64,000 bases of DNA, from the NCBI GenBank assembly GCA_035573855.1, contig DATLZU010000019.1, positions 62,001 through 126,000 on the forward strand. The letters run 5' to 3'. The position numbers and the translations under genes are program-made. Origin of the DNA: DATLZU01 sp035573855. GTDB taxonomy: Bacteria > Nitrospirota > Nitrospiria > Nitrospirales > Nitrospiraceae. This document shows, in pieces, positions 34,182-42,945 of the stretch (position 1 is its first letter; the number at the start of each line of letters is the position of its first letter). The notes under the pieces are model-generated. The model made no database searches and was not told where the DNA came from. It saw only the letters and a program-made list of their open reading frames with translations.

Positions 34182-34916
34182 TCACACCACCAAATGCTGC
34201 CGCACCTGCTCCTGGCTTAATTCCGTCGTCTTGCCCGACGCCACCACCGCCCCTTTGGCCATGATCACATAACTATCCGCCAACCTCGCCGCGAACTGCA
34301 AACCCTGCTCCACAAGCAGAATGGCGAACCGTCTTTGGGCTTTGAAACCGATGATTACCTCCTCAATGAGATCCACGATCGAAGGCTGGATTCCCTCGGT
34401 CGGTTCGTCCAGTAACAACATCTTGGGCTGGGACAGCAGCGCTCGCGCGATCGCGAGCTGTTGCTGCTCGCCGCCGCTCAGCACCCCGCCGGGCCGTTCC
34501 AGCAGCATGGTCAACTTGGGAAAGAGCGAGAACACTTCGTCGAACGCCGCGGCCTCGGAGATCCGATCGTCGGCGGGCGATCCGGCCCAGAAACCGAGTC
34601 GCAGATTTTCCCGGACGGTCAGGTGCGGAAAAATCTCCCGCCCCTGCGGCACATAAGCCAGGCCGCGACGAACCCGCCGGTCCGGCGAGTCTTCCGTGAT
34701 ATCGGCCCCGTTGAACCACACCCGCCCAGACCGGACCGGGAGCACGCCCATGATCGCTTTGAGCGTCGTCGTTTTGCCGACCCCATTCCGCCCCATCAGA
34801 CAGAGGACCTGCCCCGGCTCGACCGCGAACGAGACGTCGCGCAGGACATGGCTTTCGCCGTAATACACATTCACGCTCTCAAGCTGCAACATCGTCGTCC
34901 CGTCTGTCCGTCGCAC
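34182..34916 (-). CDS. urtE: urea ABC transporter ATP-binding protein UrtE
   Basis: The 244-residue LivF-type ATPase has Walker A GRNGVGKTT, signature LSGGEQQQLAIAR and Walker B MLLLDEPTEGIQ. The EGIQPSIV stretch is typical of UrtE. Forms the motor with UrtD. The start is ambiguous: GTG 34916 (GGGGGAT upstream) or ATG 34892 (MLQLESVNVYYG), where family homology begins. Confidence 0.95.
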   Translation of the reverse strand: MRRTDGTTMLQLESVNVYYGESHVLRDVSFAVEPGQVLCLMGRNGVGKTTTLKAIMGVLPVRSGRVWFNGADITEDSPDRRVRRGLAYVPQGREIFPHLTVRENLRLGFWAGSPADDRISEAAAFDEVFSLFPKLTMLLERPGGVLSGGEQQQLAIARALLSQPKMLLLDEPTEGIQPSIVDLIEEVIIGFKAQRRFAILLVEQGLQFAARLADSYVIMAKGAVVASGKTTELSQEQVRQHLVV

Positions 34917-34969
34917 ATATCCCCCGGTCGCCTGTCGAGGGACGCTTCACACCATCTCGCTTCAGTTCC

Positions 34970-35737
34970 TCAAACATGTGCAATCTTATGATGCCCGAGA
35001 TAAATTTCGACCACGCGCGGGTCCGCTTGCACCTTCTCCACCGGCCCCTCGCAGATCACCGTCCCCTCGTGCAGCACGGTCACGATGTGCGCGATCTGCC
35101 GCACGAACTCCATGTCGTGCTCGATCACGACGATCGCATGCTTGTCCGCCAACGACTTCAGCAGCACCCCGGTCTGCTCGGTCTCACGATCCGTCATGCC
35201 GGCCACCGGTTCGTCCACCAGCAGAAGCGCCGGATCCTGCAGGATGACCATCCCGATCTCCAGCCACTGCTTTTCGCCGTGCGAGAGCGCGCCGGCGCGG
35301 AGATAGGCCTTGTCCTTGAGCCCGATCGTCTCCAATGTCTCGCCAATTCGCTCCCGCTCCGCCGGCGTCGATTTCCCCAGCAGCGTCGCGAAGACTCCTT
35401 TGCTGGGACGGCGCAGGGACAGATCGAGGTTTTCCCAGACCGTCAGGTTGGAATAAATCGACGGGGCTTGGAACTTCCGGCCGATGCCCAACTGTGCGAT
35501 CTCGTGTTCACGAAGACCGATGAGATCGGTGTCCTTACCGAAAATCACCCGGCCGGCGACCGGCTTGACCTTGCCGGAGATGACATCGAGCAGTGTGGTC
35601 TTGCCCGCCCCGTTCGGACCGATGACCACGCGCAGCTCGTAATAGTCCACGATGAAATTCAGGTTGTCGAGGGCTTTGAAGCCGTCGTATTCGACGGTCA
35701 CGCCCTCGAGATAGATGATGGACCCGCGCTCGGCCAC
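34970..35737 (-). CDS. urtD: urea ABC transporter ATP-binding protein UrtD
   Basis: The 255-residue LivG-type ATPase has Walker A GPNGAGKTTLLD, an LSHGEKQW signature typical of UrtD, Walker B LLVDEPVAGM and switch VIEHDMEFV. Paired with UrtE. GTG 35737 has AAAGGTGG three bases upstream. Confidence 0.95.
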   Translation of the reverse strand: MAERGSIIYLEGVTVEYDGFKALDNLNFIVDYYELRVVIGPNGAGKTTLLDVISGKVKPVAGRVIFGKDTDLIGLREHEIAQLGIGRKFQAPSIYSNLTVWENLDLSLRRPSKGVFATLLGKSTPAERERIGETLETIGLKDKAYLRAGALSHGEKQWLEIGMVILQDPALLLVDEPVAGMTDRETEQTGVLLKSLADKHAIVVIEHDMEFVRQIAHIVTVLHEGTVICEGPVEKVQADPRVVEIYLGHHKIAHV

Positions 35738-35751
35738 AAACCACCTTTGGT

Positions 35752-35837
35752 GAAATTATGAATGTTGAATTCTGTCTGAATGATGAACGGCGCGGCCTCC
35801 ATCAATTCATAATTCAGAACTCATAATTCAGAATTTA
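35752..35837. repeat. AT-rich intergenic tandem repeat (TTCTGAATTATGA type)
   Basis: In the urtC-urtD gap two copies of the minus-strand unit TTCTGAATTATGA lie in tandem (about 35809-35836), with degenerate copies out to 35752. The segment is clearly AT-rich compared with the GC-rich surroundings. Confidence 0.55.
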
Positions 35838-35839
35838 GC

Positions 35840-36979
35840 TCACCCCTTGCTCGCCGGTTCCGGCACAATCATCGGTTTGTGCAACCCGCGCCAGCCCACC
35901 CGCAACTTTCGGCCCAACCCGACCAGGCCGTCCGGGAACACCAGCACCACCGCGACGAAGAGGCCGCCCAAAAAGAACGGCCAAAGGTTCGGGAAATGGT
36001 TGGTCAGGATACTCCGCGCCCAATTCACGCCCACCGCCCCGACGATCGCCCCGATCAGCGTGCCGCGTCCGCCGACCGCGACCCAAATAACCATCTCCAA
36101 GGATGGCAAGACGCCGATCTGGGCCGGCGTAATGATCCCCACCTGCGGCACGTACAGCATGCCGGCGAGTCCGGCCAAAGCCGCGGAGACGACAAAGACA
36201 AACAGCTTGTAGTTGGCCGGCGAATACCCGGAGAAGAGCACCCGTTGTTCGCTGTCGCGGATGGCCACCAAGACCTTGCCGGTTCGGGATCGGACGATCC
36301 AGCGACACAGGAGATAGGCCGCCCCTAAGCACAGCACCGTGATGACATAGAGGGCGCGCTGCGTGCCCGGTTCGCTCAGCTGGAAGCCGAGGAGCTTCTT
36401 GAAATCGGTTAACCCGTTGGTGCCGCCCAGGTTGGTCTCGTTGCGATTAAAGACCAGCCACGCCGAGAGCGCCAAGGCCTGGGTGATGATGGCAAAATAG
36501 ACCCCCTTGATCCGGCTCCGGAACGCCAGGAACCCGAACACCAAGGCAAAGAGCGTCGGGACAAGAAGCGCGGCGGCGAAGGCGAACGGAAAACTATAGA
36601 ACGGCTTCCAAAACAGCGGCAGTTCCTTCACCTGGTTCCACACCATGAAGTCCGGCAACTCGCTGCCGTACACGCTCTCGGTGCCGATCGCCAGCATGAG
36701 ATGCATCCCGATGGCATAGGCTCCGAGGCCGAAGAACACGCCGTGTCCCAAACTCAAAAGGCCGGTATAGCCCCAGATCAGATCGAGACCCAGCGCCAGA
36801 ATGGCAAAGGCGAGGAATTTGCCGAAGCGGTTGAGGGTGAAGTCCGAGACACGGAGCCAGGAATCTTCCGCCGGCAGGACGTTCAGCAGGGGGAGAAGGA
36901 CGAGGAGGAAGAAGCCGACCAACCAAAACGCAAGCCCTTCCCGGTCACGTTTCTCGTCTCTCGGTCGCTCTTCGCTCAT
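35840..36979 (-). CDS. urtC: urea ABC transporter permease UrtC
   Basis: LivM-type inner-membrane permease of about 379 residues with about ten helices. Family blocks: GYTGLLSLGHGVFFGLGAYA and RDSEQRVLFSGYSPANYKLF. The frame begins at GTG 37015, overlapping the urtB stop (GTGA). ATG 36979 has GGGGAG at good spacing and is preferred; coupling from the earlier start cannot be excluded. Confidence 0.94.
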   Translation of the reverse strand: MSEERPRDEKRDREGLAFWLVGFFLLVLLPLLNVLPAEDSWLRVSDFTLNRFGKFLAFAILALGLDLIWGYTGLLSLGHGVFFGLGAYAIGMHLMLAIGTESVYGSELPDFMVWNQVKELPLFWKPFYSFPFAFAAALLVPTLFALVFGFLAFRSRIKGVYFAIITQALALSAWLVFNRNETNLGGTNGLTDFKKLLGFQLSEPGTQRALYVITVLCLGAAYLLCRWIVRSRTGKVLVAIRDSEQRVLFSGYSPANYKLFVFVVSAALAGLAGMLYVPQVGIITPAQIGVLPSLEMVIWVAVGGRGTLIGAIVGAVGVNWARSILTNHFPNLWPFFLGGLFVAVVLVFPDGLVGLGRKLRVGWRGLHKPMIVPEPASKG

Positions 36980-37011
36980 GCCGCTCCCCGACCATGCCGC
37001 CCGCGCGATTG

Positions 37012-38577
37012 TCACTCAACGTATCGTCCTCTAATCGCGAACAGCCCCGAAGGCCGCCACTGCAGGAACAGAATCACGAGTGCCAGGATGAGGACTTTAC
37101 CATAGACGGCCCCCAAACTGGGCTCCAACAATTTGTTGAGCCCCCCGATACCGAGCGCCGCGACGATCGTGCCCATCAACTTCCCCACCCCGCCGGTGAC
37201 GACCACCATGAAGGAGTCCACGATATAGTTCTGGCCTAAGCCCGGTTCGACGTTGCCGATCAGCGTGAGCGCGCACCCGGCCACCCCCGCCAGCCCCGAC
37301 CCGAAGGCGAAGGTGTAGGCGTCGACCTTCCTGGTAGGGATGCCCAGACAGGCGCTCATGTTGCGGTTCTGCATCACGGCCCGGACCCGCAAGCCCAGCC
37401 CGGATCGGAACAGCAGGAGATAGATGCCGGCGACGCATGCGATGGACAACGCAATGATGAAGAGCCGGTTGTACGGCAGATAAACCCCCACCATGATCTG
37501 CCAGCCGCCACTCAGCCAACTGGGGGCAACCACCGCGGTGAGGTCCCCGAAGTACACGCGAGCGGCTTGGATCATGATGAGGCTGAGCCCCCAGGTCGCC
37601 AACATGGTTTCCAAAGGCCGCCCGTACAGGAAGCGGATGACGGTCACCTCCAGAACCAGCCCGAACAGCGCGGCAACCAGAAAGGAAAGAGGCATGGAAA
37701 GCAAAAAATAATAATCGAAGAGGTCGGGCGGAAGATAGGCTTTAAAACATTCCTGCGTGACGAACGTGGCATAGGCCCCCACCATCATCAATTCGCCGTG
37801 GGCCATGTTGATCACACCCATCAATCCGAAGACAATGGCCAGGCCTATGGACATGATCAACAAGATCGAACTGAGACTGATCCCCCTGAAGAGGGTCTCG
37901 AAGGCGCCGGCCCAGGCCGCCCAAACCTCGATGCGCTCGATAGCCTGGGTTGCAGCCATCGCGAGGGTCTTCTGCTCGCCGGTCGCGTTGGGATCAGCGG
38001 CAGCCTGCGCCAGTTCTTTCAAGGCAGGCACGGCGTTCTGACTCCGCAGCTCACTCAACTTAACGGCCGCCGCCATTTTGGCGGCCGGGTCGTCGGCAGC
38101 CAGCTTCAACAGATACGCCGCCTCCTCCATGGTGTACCGCACCCAACGATTCGGCTCGCGGGAAGCGGCCTGCTCCAGCCACGGGATCGCCTCCAGCCGG
38201 CCAAGCATCCCCAAGTCCGTCGCCGCCGAGCGACGCTCATCGGGCTCCGGACTTGTCAATTTGGCGCGGTTCTTGAGCAGATCCATGACCGGCTTGATCG
38301 CCTGCCGAAGGCCGCGATCCGCGTCCGCCCGAATCTCGTCCAGACGGGGCAGCAGGCTCTCGTCTCCCTCCTCGATGAGCGTGCGGACCGCTGCTTCCCG
38401 CACCGTCTCATCCTCGCTCGACAAGTCTGCCAGCGCTCGCTCGACCGCGGGCGGAGGAGTAGGCGCCTCGGCCCCCTCGGCCGCCATCACCGCTCCACTT
38501 CCCCACAGCGCAAGCAGGAGGGCAAGCGGTCCGGCACCCATCAAAAACGGTCGCCTTCTAAACTTCGAGAGGATCAC
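37012..38577 (-). CDS. urtB: urea ABC transporter permease UrtB with N-terminal HEAT-like domain
   Basis: LivH-type permease of about 521 residues. A signal-like N-terminus (RRRPFLMGAGPLALLLALW) is followed by about 190 residues of helical HEAT-like repeats outside the membrane, and then the permease core (GLMGVINMAHGELMMVGAY; LGIPTRKVDAYTFAFGSGLA). The N-terminal domain is seen in other UrtB proteins. The frame is open to 38778 but GTG 38577 gives a clean signal; a stem-loop lies just upstream. Confidence 0.93.
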   Translation of the reverse strand: MILSKFRRRPFLMGAGPLALLLALWGSGAVMAAEGAEAPTPPPAVERALADLSSEDETVREAAVRTLIEEGDESLLPRLDEIRADADRGLRQAIKPVMDLLKNRAKLTSPEPDERRSAATDLGMLGRLEAIPWLEQAASREPNRWVRYTMEEAAYLLKLAADDPAAKMAAAVKLSELRSQNAVPALKELAQAAADPNATGEQKTLAMAATQAIERIEVWAAWAGAFETLFRGISLSSILLIMSIGLAIVFGLMGVINMAHGELMMVGAYATFVTQECFKAYLPPDLFDYYFLLSMPLSFLVAALFGLVLEVTVIRFLYGRPLETMLATWGLSLIMIQAARVYFGDLTAVVAPSWLSGGWQIMVGVYLPYNRLFIIALSIACVAGIYLLLFRSGLGLRVRAVMQNRNMSACLGIPTRKVDAYTFAFGSGLAGVAGCALTLIGNVEPGLGQNYIVDSFMVVVTGGVGKLMGTIVAALGIGGLNKLLEPSLGAVYGKVLILALVILFLQWRPSGLFAIRGRYVE

Positions 38578-38819
38578 GACATTTTCACCGTCTGAATAAG
38601 CCCTCGGCGAACCTCCGCTGGATAAAAATACGGGTGGCACCGCCCTAGGTGCCTGTCCGTGCGGAGCAGGGTCCCTACACTGGATGGGGTGCAAGCCTGC
38701 GCCCGTTGCAACGGAAAAGAGCAACAGGTTCCCGGTCGTCGGTGCGGGACCCGCATTCTCACATCCTAACCTGCACAAATCCGAAACACGCGGGCGGCAT
38801 TAACCCGCTTATGCTTCGA
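38578..38819 (-). promoter_or_regulatory. urtA-urtB intercistronic region with stem-loop
   Basis: 242 bases without a gene. A 6-bp hairpin (38636-38653, GGCACC-TAGGGC-GGTGCC on the minus strand) is followed eight bases later by TTTTT. Such a hairpin after a binding-protein gene typically reduces expression of the downstream permease and protects the upstream message; this role is inferred. Confidence 0.45.
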
Positions 38820-40193
38820 TCAGGCTTTCTTTTGATACGTCCCCTGGTGCTTCACCCAATCGCATCCCTTGTCCGGATTGGTGTACTCGCTCCAGGGCTC
38901 CGGCTTGACCAACCCTTTGCTCTGCCAGACCACTTTGAACTGCCCATCTTTCAGGATCTCTCCGATCAAAACCGGCTTGTAGGTGTGGTGATTGGTTTCA
39001 TCCATCTTCTTCTTGCCACCCGGCGCCATGAACTCCATGCCGTATACTGCCTTACGGACTTTGTCGACCTCAATCGAGCCAGCTTTTTCCACCGCCTGTT
39101 TCCACACATAGACCCCGAAATAGGCCGCTTCGATCGGATCATCGGTGACGCGTTTGTCTCCGTCCGGCAAATTGTTCTTCTTGCAGTAGGCCTTGAAGTC
39201 GTCCACGAATTTCTTGTTCTCCGGCGTGTCGATGCTCTGGAAGTAGTTCCAGGCCGCCAGGTGTCCGACCAGCGCCGTCGTATCCATGCCGCGCAGCTCG
39301 TCCTCGGCCACGCTGAAGGCCATGATCGGCGCGTCTTCCGCGCGCAATCCCTGATTGGCGAATTCCTTGTAGAAGGGCACGTTGCTGTCGCCGTTGATCG
39401 TGCTGATCACGCAGGCGCCGCCGCCGGCCGCGAACTTTTTGATCTTGCCGACGATGGTCTGATAGTCCTGGTGATGGAACGGCGTGTATTCTTCCATGAT
39501 GTTGGCCGGGGGCACTTTCTTGGCCAGCAGCATCGCCCGCAGGATCTTGTTGGTCGTGCGAGGATACACATAGTCCGTCCCCAAGAGATAGAACTTCTTG
39601 AACGCGCCGCCTTCCTTGCTCATCAAGTATTCCACCGCCGGCACCGCCTGCTGATTCACCGCCGCGCCGGTGTAGAACACGTTGCGCGAACATTCCTCGC
39701 CTTCGTACTGCACCGGATAAAAGAGCAGGCCGTTGTTCTTCTCGAACACCGGCAGCACGGACTTGCGGCTGACCGAGGTCCAGCACCCGAACACGACCGC
39801 CACCTTGTCCTGCAACAGCAACTGCTTGGCCTTTTCGGCGAAGAGATCCCAGTTGGACGCGGGGTCCACCACGACGGGCTGGATCTTGCGGCCCATCACG
39901 CCGCCTTTGGCGTTGATTTCCTCCACCGCCATCAGGACCACGTCACGGAGAGAGACTTCGCTGATCGCCATCGTGCCGCTCAAGGAGTGCAGCACACCGA
40001 TCTTGATCGGCTCCTTGTCCGCGGCGTAGGACAGGGCCCAGTGGCCCAGATTGCCCAGCAACGCGGCAATGCCCACCCCGGCAGCGGCCTTGGTGCTCTG
40101 CGTCAGGAACTCGCGGCGGGAGGGGTGCTGATCGGTGCTCGCTTCCTGCGGTGCCTTGGCTGATTCATGGGGTTTCGTCTCGTTCATGTTCAC
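38820..40193 (-). CDS. urtA: urea ABC transporter substrate-binding protein UrtA
   Basis: The 457-residue periplasmic urea-binding protein has a twin-arginine signal (HPSRREFLTQS, residues 23-33). The mature part starts with IKIGVLHSLSGTMAISE and contains GRKIQPVVVDPASNWD and VFGCWTSVSRKSVLP, characteristic of UrtA within the branched-chain amino-acid binding family. AAAAGGAGCG precedes the ATG pair. First transporter gene after the porin. Confidence 0.97.
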   Translation of the reverse strand: MNMNETKPHESAKAPQEASTDQHPSRREFLTQSTKAAAGVGIAALLGNLGHWALSYAADKEPIKIGVLHSLSGTMAISEVSLRDVVLMAVEEINAKGGVMGRKIQPVVVDPASNWDLFAEKAKQLLLQDKVAVVFGCWTSVSRKSVLPVFEKNNGLLFYPVQYEGEECSRNVFYTGAAVNQQAVPAVEYLMSKEGGAFKKFYLLGTDYVYPRTTNKILRAMLLAKKVPPANIMEEYTPFHHQDYQTIVGKIKKFAAGGGACVISTINGDSNVPFYKEFANQGLRAEDAPIMAFSVAEDELRGMDTTALVGHLAAWNYFQSIDTPENKKFVDDFKAYCKKNNLPDGDKRVTDDPIEAAYFGVYVWKQAVEKAGSIEVDKVRKAVYGMEFMAPGGKKKMDETNHHTYKPVLIGEILKDGQFKVVWQSKGLVKPEPWSEYTNPDKGCDWVKHQGTYQKKA

Positions 40194-40202
40194 GCTCCTT
40201 TT

Positions 40203-40275
40203 GATATCAGCTATCAGTTTTCAGTTCTCAGCGATCAGCTTTTTGCCGAGGGCTGACCGCTGACGGCTCGCTGCG
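40203..40275. repeat. degenerate TCAGC/GCTGA intergenic repeat
   Basis: The porin-urtA gap is built of variants of TATCAGCTATCAG, CTCAGCGATCAGC and GCTGACCGCTGACGG. Same family as at 3.6 and 31.3 kb. Confidence 0.55.
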
Positions 40276-41649
40276 TCAGAAGTTGTACCAGAAGGCAATA
40301 TTGTAGGTATCGCCTTGATAATGCTGGCTCCCCGTCCCAACGGCCCAGGTCGTCCACAGGTGTTGCCATTCCAACCCGATATAGAAATCGGACCAGATGG
40401 GGTGAATGGCCGTGAGATAGGTGCGGTAGTTGCTTTTGTACTGCGTGTCCACGTTGACGGTGCTTCCCCGGACGTCCTGGTCGAGCGGGTTGTCCATGCC
40501 GGCCCCGGCCAGGAACGTGTATTTGCGCGAGGCGGCCCAACTCAACTGGCCCCATCCCATCAAGGTCCGGATGGGTTTGCCGGTGGTCAGGTTCAGATCC
40601 TGACCGAAGCGGAAGAACTCCTGCCCCAAGGCCTGTCCATAGGCCAATTCACCAGAAAATTTCAGGACCTTGGTGAGCGGGATCACCACTTCGCCGCCGA
40701 CGAGGTAGGAGTTGATGTCGCGGCCGGAGGTGAAGTTCCCGCCGAAACCGGTTGGAGATCCTGCATACGGTGCAGACCGATAATATCGATAGGCCGCGCT
40801 GACCGCCAGCAACATTCCGTCTTTGCTGTAGGCGAACCGGGTTCCGTAATAGGGATGCTGAATCGGGTCGCTGAACGCATCGTTCGATGCTCCCCCAGGA
40901 ACAGGGTTATCTCCCTGCGCAACCTTCGGCGTAGCCTGCGGCCGAACCTGGCGCTGGCCGGCAATCGCATAGAGCCCGCGCTCGAACCGCATCACGGTGA
41001 TCACGCCTTCCAGGTTCTCGTTGAATTGATACCGGAAGGTGATCTGCGGAATACGCTGCCAGAGATTCCCCCCATACCCCATGATCGAGAAGTCGATCAG
41101 GTCCGGATGCAACGCCATCACTGGGGTCCAGTCCTGACCGACGGTCAAGCTCAACTCTTTATACGTGTAGCGTGCGTAGGCGAGCCTTAGACGCGGCGGC
41201 AGGTTTCCAGCATTGTCCTTTTCGCCATAGAAATCCGCCTCAACCACCCCTGTCAGGGTATGCACTCCATCGGTCCGGTCGGCCCGGATGCCGAACACAC
41301 TGTAGCGGGGATTCAACGTGCTGGTATTGTGGCTGTTGCTGCCGGCAGCGGTCGCGTACCCGTTGAACTGGGCCGGATCCAAAGGATTCGTGTTTCTGTT
41401 GCTGTAAATCCCATCGAGCTCGATGCGCCCGTACGGTGTAATGCTGCCCCTGCCTTCCTGCGTGAAGATCGGCGCCAAGCACCCCGGGCACATATGCACG
41501 GGTTTGTCTTCCTGCTGTTGAGCCAGGCGCCTCGCGCCCTCTGCTTCTCCCGCCGCCTGCTGCGCCCACGCCGGCGGAGCGAAGAGCATCATAGCTACGA
41601 CGGCCGTCATCCACAGGCCGCAGCCGGCTCTCCTGATGGACGTGCTCAT
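40276..41649 (-). CDS. outer-membrane porin (FmdC-like, short-chain amides/urea)
   Basis: The 457-residue protein has a signal peptide (about 1-29, ending PAWAQ), many alternating beta strands and a C-terminal phenylalanine, as in outer-membrane beta-barrels. A CPGC motif (about residues 54-57) lies near the mature N-terminus. Its place at the head of the urt-ure cluster suggests passage of urea or small amides through the outer membrane, as proposed for FmdC-type porins in Nitrospira; specificity is inferred from context. Controlled by the leader at 41.7-41.8 kb. Confidence 0.82.
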   Translation of the reverse strand: MSTSIRRAGCGLWMTAVVAMMLFAPPAWAQQAAGEAEGARRLAQQQEDKPVHMCPGCLAPIFTQEGRGSITPYGRIELDGIYSNRNTNPLDPAQFNGYATAAGSNSHNTSTLNPRYSVFGIRADRTDGVHTLTGVVEADFYGEKDNAGNLPPRLRLAYARYTYKELSLTVGQDWTPVMALHPDLIDFSIMGYGGNLWQRIPQITFRYQFNENLEGVITVMRFERGLYAIAGQRQVRPQATPKVAQGDNPVPGGASNDAFSDPIQHPYYGTRFAYSKDGMLLAVSAAYRYYRSAPYAGSPTGFGGNFTSGRDINSYLVGGEVVIPLTKVLKFSGELAYGQALGQEFFRFGQDLNLTTGKPIRTLMGWGQLSWAASRKYTFLAGAGMDNPLDQDVRGSTVNVDTQYKSNYRTYLTAIHPIWSDFYIGLEWQHLWTTWAVGTGSQHYQGDTYNIAFWYNF

Positions 41650-41720
41650 ATCCCTCCCTCCCGGTCATCTCAAGCGATGATCGTCGATCACACACCCGGA
41701 CCGGCGGGCGGTCGAGCCCC

Positions 41721-41840
41721 AAAAAAAAGCGCCCTTCCGGTCCGACTCCGGACCAAAAGGACGCCGTTGTCCTCCCCTCGTTCTGAATTCCGCGGCGGTG
41801 CGAAGACCCCCTTGTCCCCGCACCGACGGATTTGACGGTG
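41721..41840 (-). promoter_or_regulatory. ANTAR-type antitermination leader before porin-urt-ure
   Basis: On the minus strand, P1 (41802-41819) is GGGGAC-AAGGGG-GTCTTC, followed by a 26-base linker. P2 (41756-41775) has a 7-bp stem closing AACGGC. Both six-base loops have A1 and G4. The 3' arm of P2 forms the start of a 16-bp terminator stem with a GAGT loop and eight Ts (41721-41764), so P2 and terminator are mutually exclusive. The porin start is about 70 bases further on. Confidence 0.85.
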
Positions 41841-41845
41841 GGTTG

Positions 41846-41875
41846 CTTATAATCTTCCCCCGTTTATTCTGTCAA
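41846..41875 (-). promoter_or_regulatory. sigma-70 promoter of the porin leader
   Basis: Minus-strand TTGACA (41870-41875), an 18-base spacer and TATAAG (41846-41851), or TTATAA with 17. It drives the leader and the porin-urt-ure genes and lies back-to-back with the plus-strand gene at 41909. Confidence 0.7.
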
Positions 41876-41908
41876 GGGGGTCTTGTGATGTGCTAGACTA
41901 GCGCCGCT

Positions 41909-42931
41909 ATGCGACGCTGTGTTTCTGCATCCGGCCTGGCGGCGATGAAACCGGTCGCCCTGTGGCTCTTTGCAGGGTTGTTGACGAGCAGTTGCGCGAC
42001 ATCGCCAGAAATGGATGTGATGATCGAGGAAACTGCTCAAGGCGCAGTGTATCTGGAACGCCTTCCCGATCGGTCGATCCAGGCCGCCCATCCCATCATC
42101 CTGGCACCGGAGACGATCGCCCGGGTCCTGCGAGGCGTGATGGTGCGCGACGAACGGATCGCTCTGTCATCTCTCTTGAGCGATCAACCGAGGACAACCC
42201 GGGTTTTCTCGGAAGAGGAGATTGCGTTTCTCACGCCGCTGCTTGTCACGGCGTTCACCCGGGCGGCTCCTGACCAACAGATCGGATTTCGTATCGTGGC
42301 GCGCGGGGCCCCTTCGTATTCCATACAGACCGGGGCAGGCCTGGGCTCATCGGAACCACCGCTGACCCTTGCGCCGCGCGAAGTGACCGCGGGGACGCTG
42401 TTCGCCCACGGCTTGTCCCTCCACCTGACCCTCACCCAATACCGCCAACGAGCCGAGCGCGTGGACACCATCAACATGGCCAATCGTCGGTTGGCCGATC
42501 CCTCAGGGCTGAGTCAGCGGACGGTCTTGTTCCTTCCCGAAGCCGCGCGGCGCGATGACTCTTATCGCACGGCGCATGCGGAAGACACCACCTTGGTCAT
42601 CGATTACGCCCTGCTGACCAAGCTGCCGCAGGCGGAAGGAGAACCAGCTCCCGCCGCAGTCTTAACTGGCAAGCCAGCCGCATCCGCTCGTCCCCCTGCT
42701 CCCGCCACCCGACCGGTCGAGGCTCAACCGCCCTCCGCCGCGACCTCCGACCCGCACGACGACGAGCTGCGCGCGATCAAGGACCTGATCATCAAGAAGG
42801 ACATGGAACTGGAGGAGTTGAAGAAGCAGTTGCGGGAGATTCGACAACAACTCGCCGACCGCGATGCCGAGACGGGCGGCGCAACGCGCAAGAGCAGGTC
42901 AAGTCCCAAGACTCCAAGCCAAATCCCGTAA
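41909..42931 (+). CDS. uncharacterised probable lipoprotein with C-terminal coiled coil
   Basis: A 340-residue protein of unknown function. The N-terminus has a hydrophobic signal ending in TSSCATS, a near-lipobox with cysteine at about residue 29. The middle is a beta-rich region without recognised motifs. A Pro/Ala-rich linker (about 250-280) is followed by a charged coiled coil (LRAIKDLIIKKDMELEELKK and onward, about 287-320) and a basic tail. It is one of only three plus-strand genes. It lies between the ANTAR regulator gene and the porin, divergent from the porin. Confidence 0.75.
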   Translation: MRRCVSASGLAAMKPVALWLFAGLLTSSCATSPEMDVMIEETAQGAVYLERLPDRSIQAAHPIILAPETIARVLRGVMVRDERIALSSLLSDQPRTTRVFSEEEIAFLTPLLVTAFTRAAPDQQIGFRIVARGAPSYSIQTGAGLGSSEPPLTLAPREVTAGTLFAHGLSLHLTLTQYRQRAERVDTINMANRRLADPSGLSQRTVLFLPEAARRDDSYRTAHAEDTTLVIDYALLTKLPQAEGEPAPAAVLTGKPAASARPPAPATRPVEAQPPSAATSDPHDDELRAIKDLIIKKDMELEELKKQLREIRQQLADRDAETGGATRKSRSSPKTPSQIP

Positions 42932-42945
42932 CGGACGTCTTTCCT

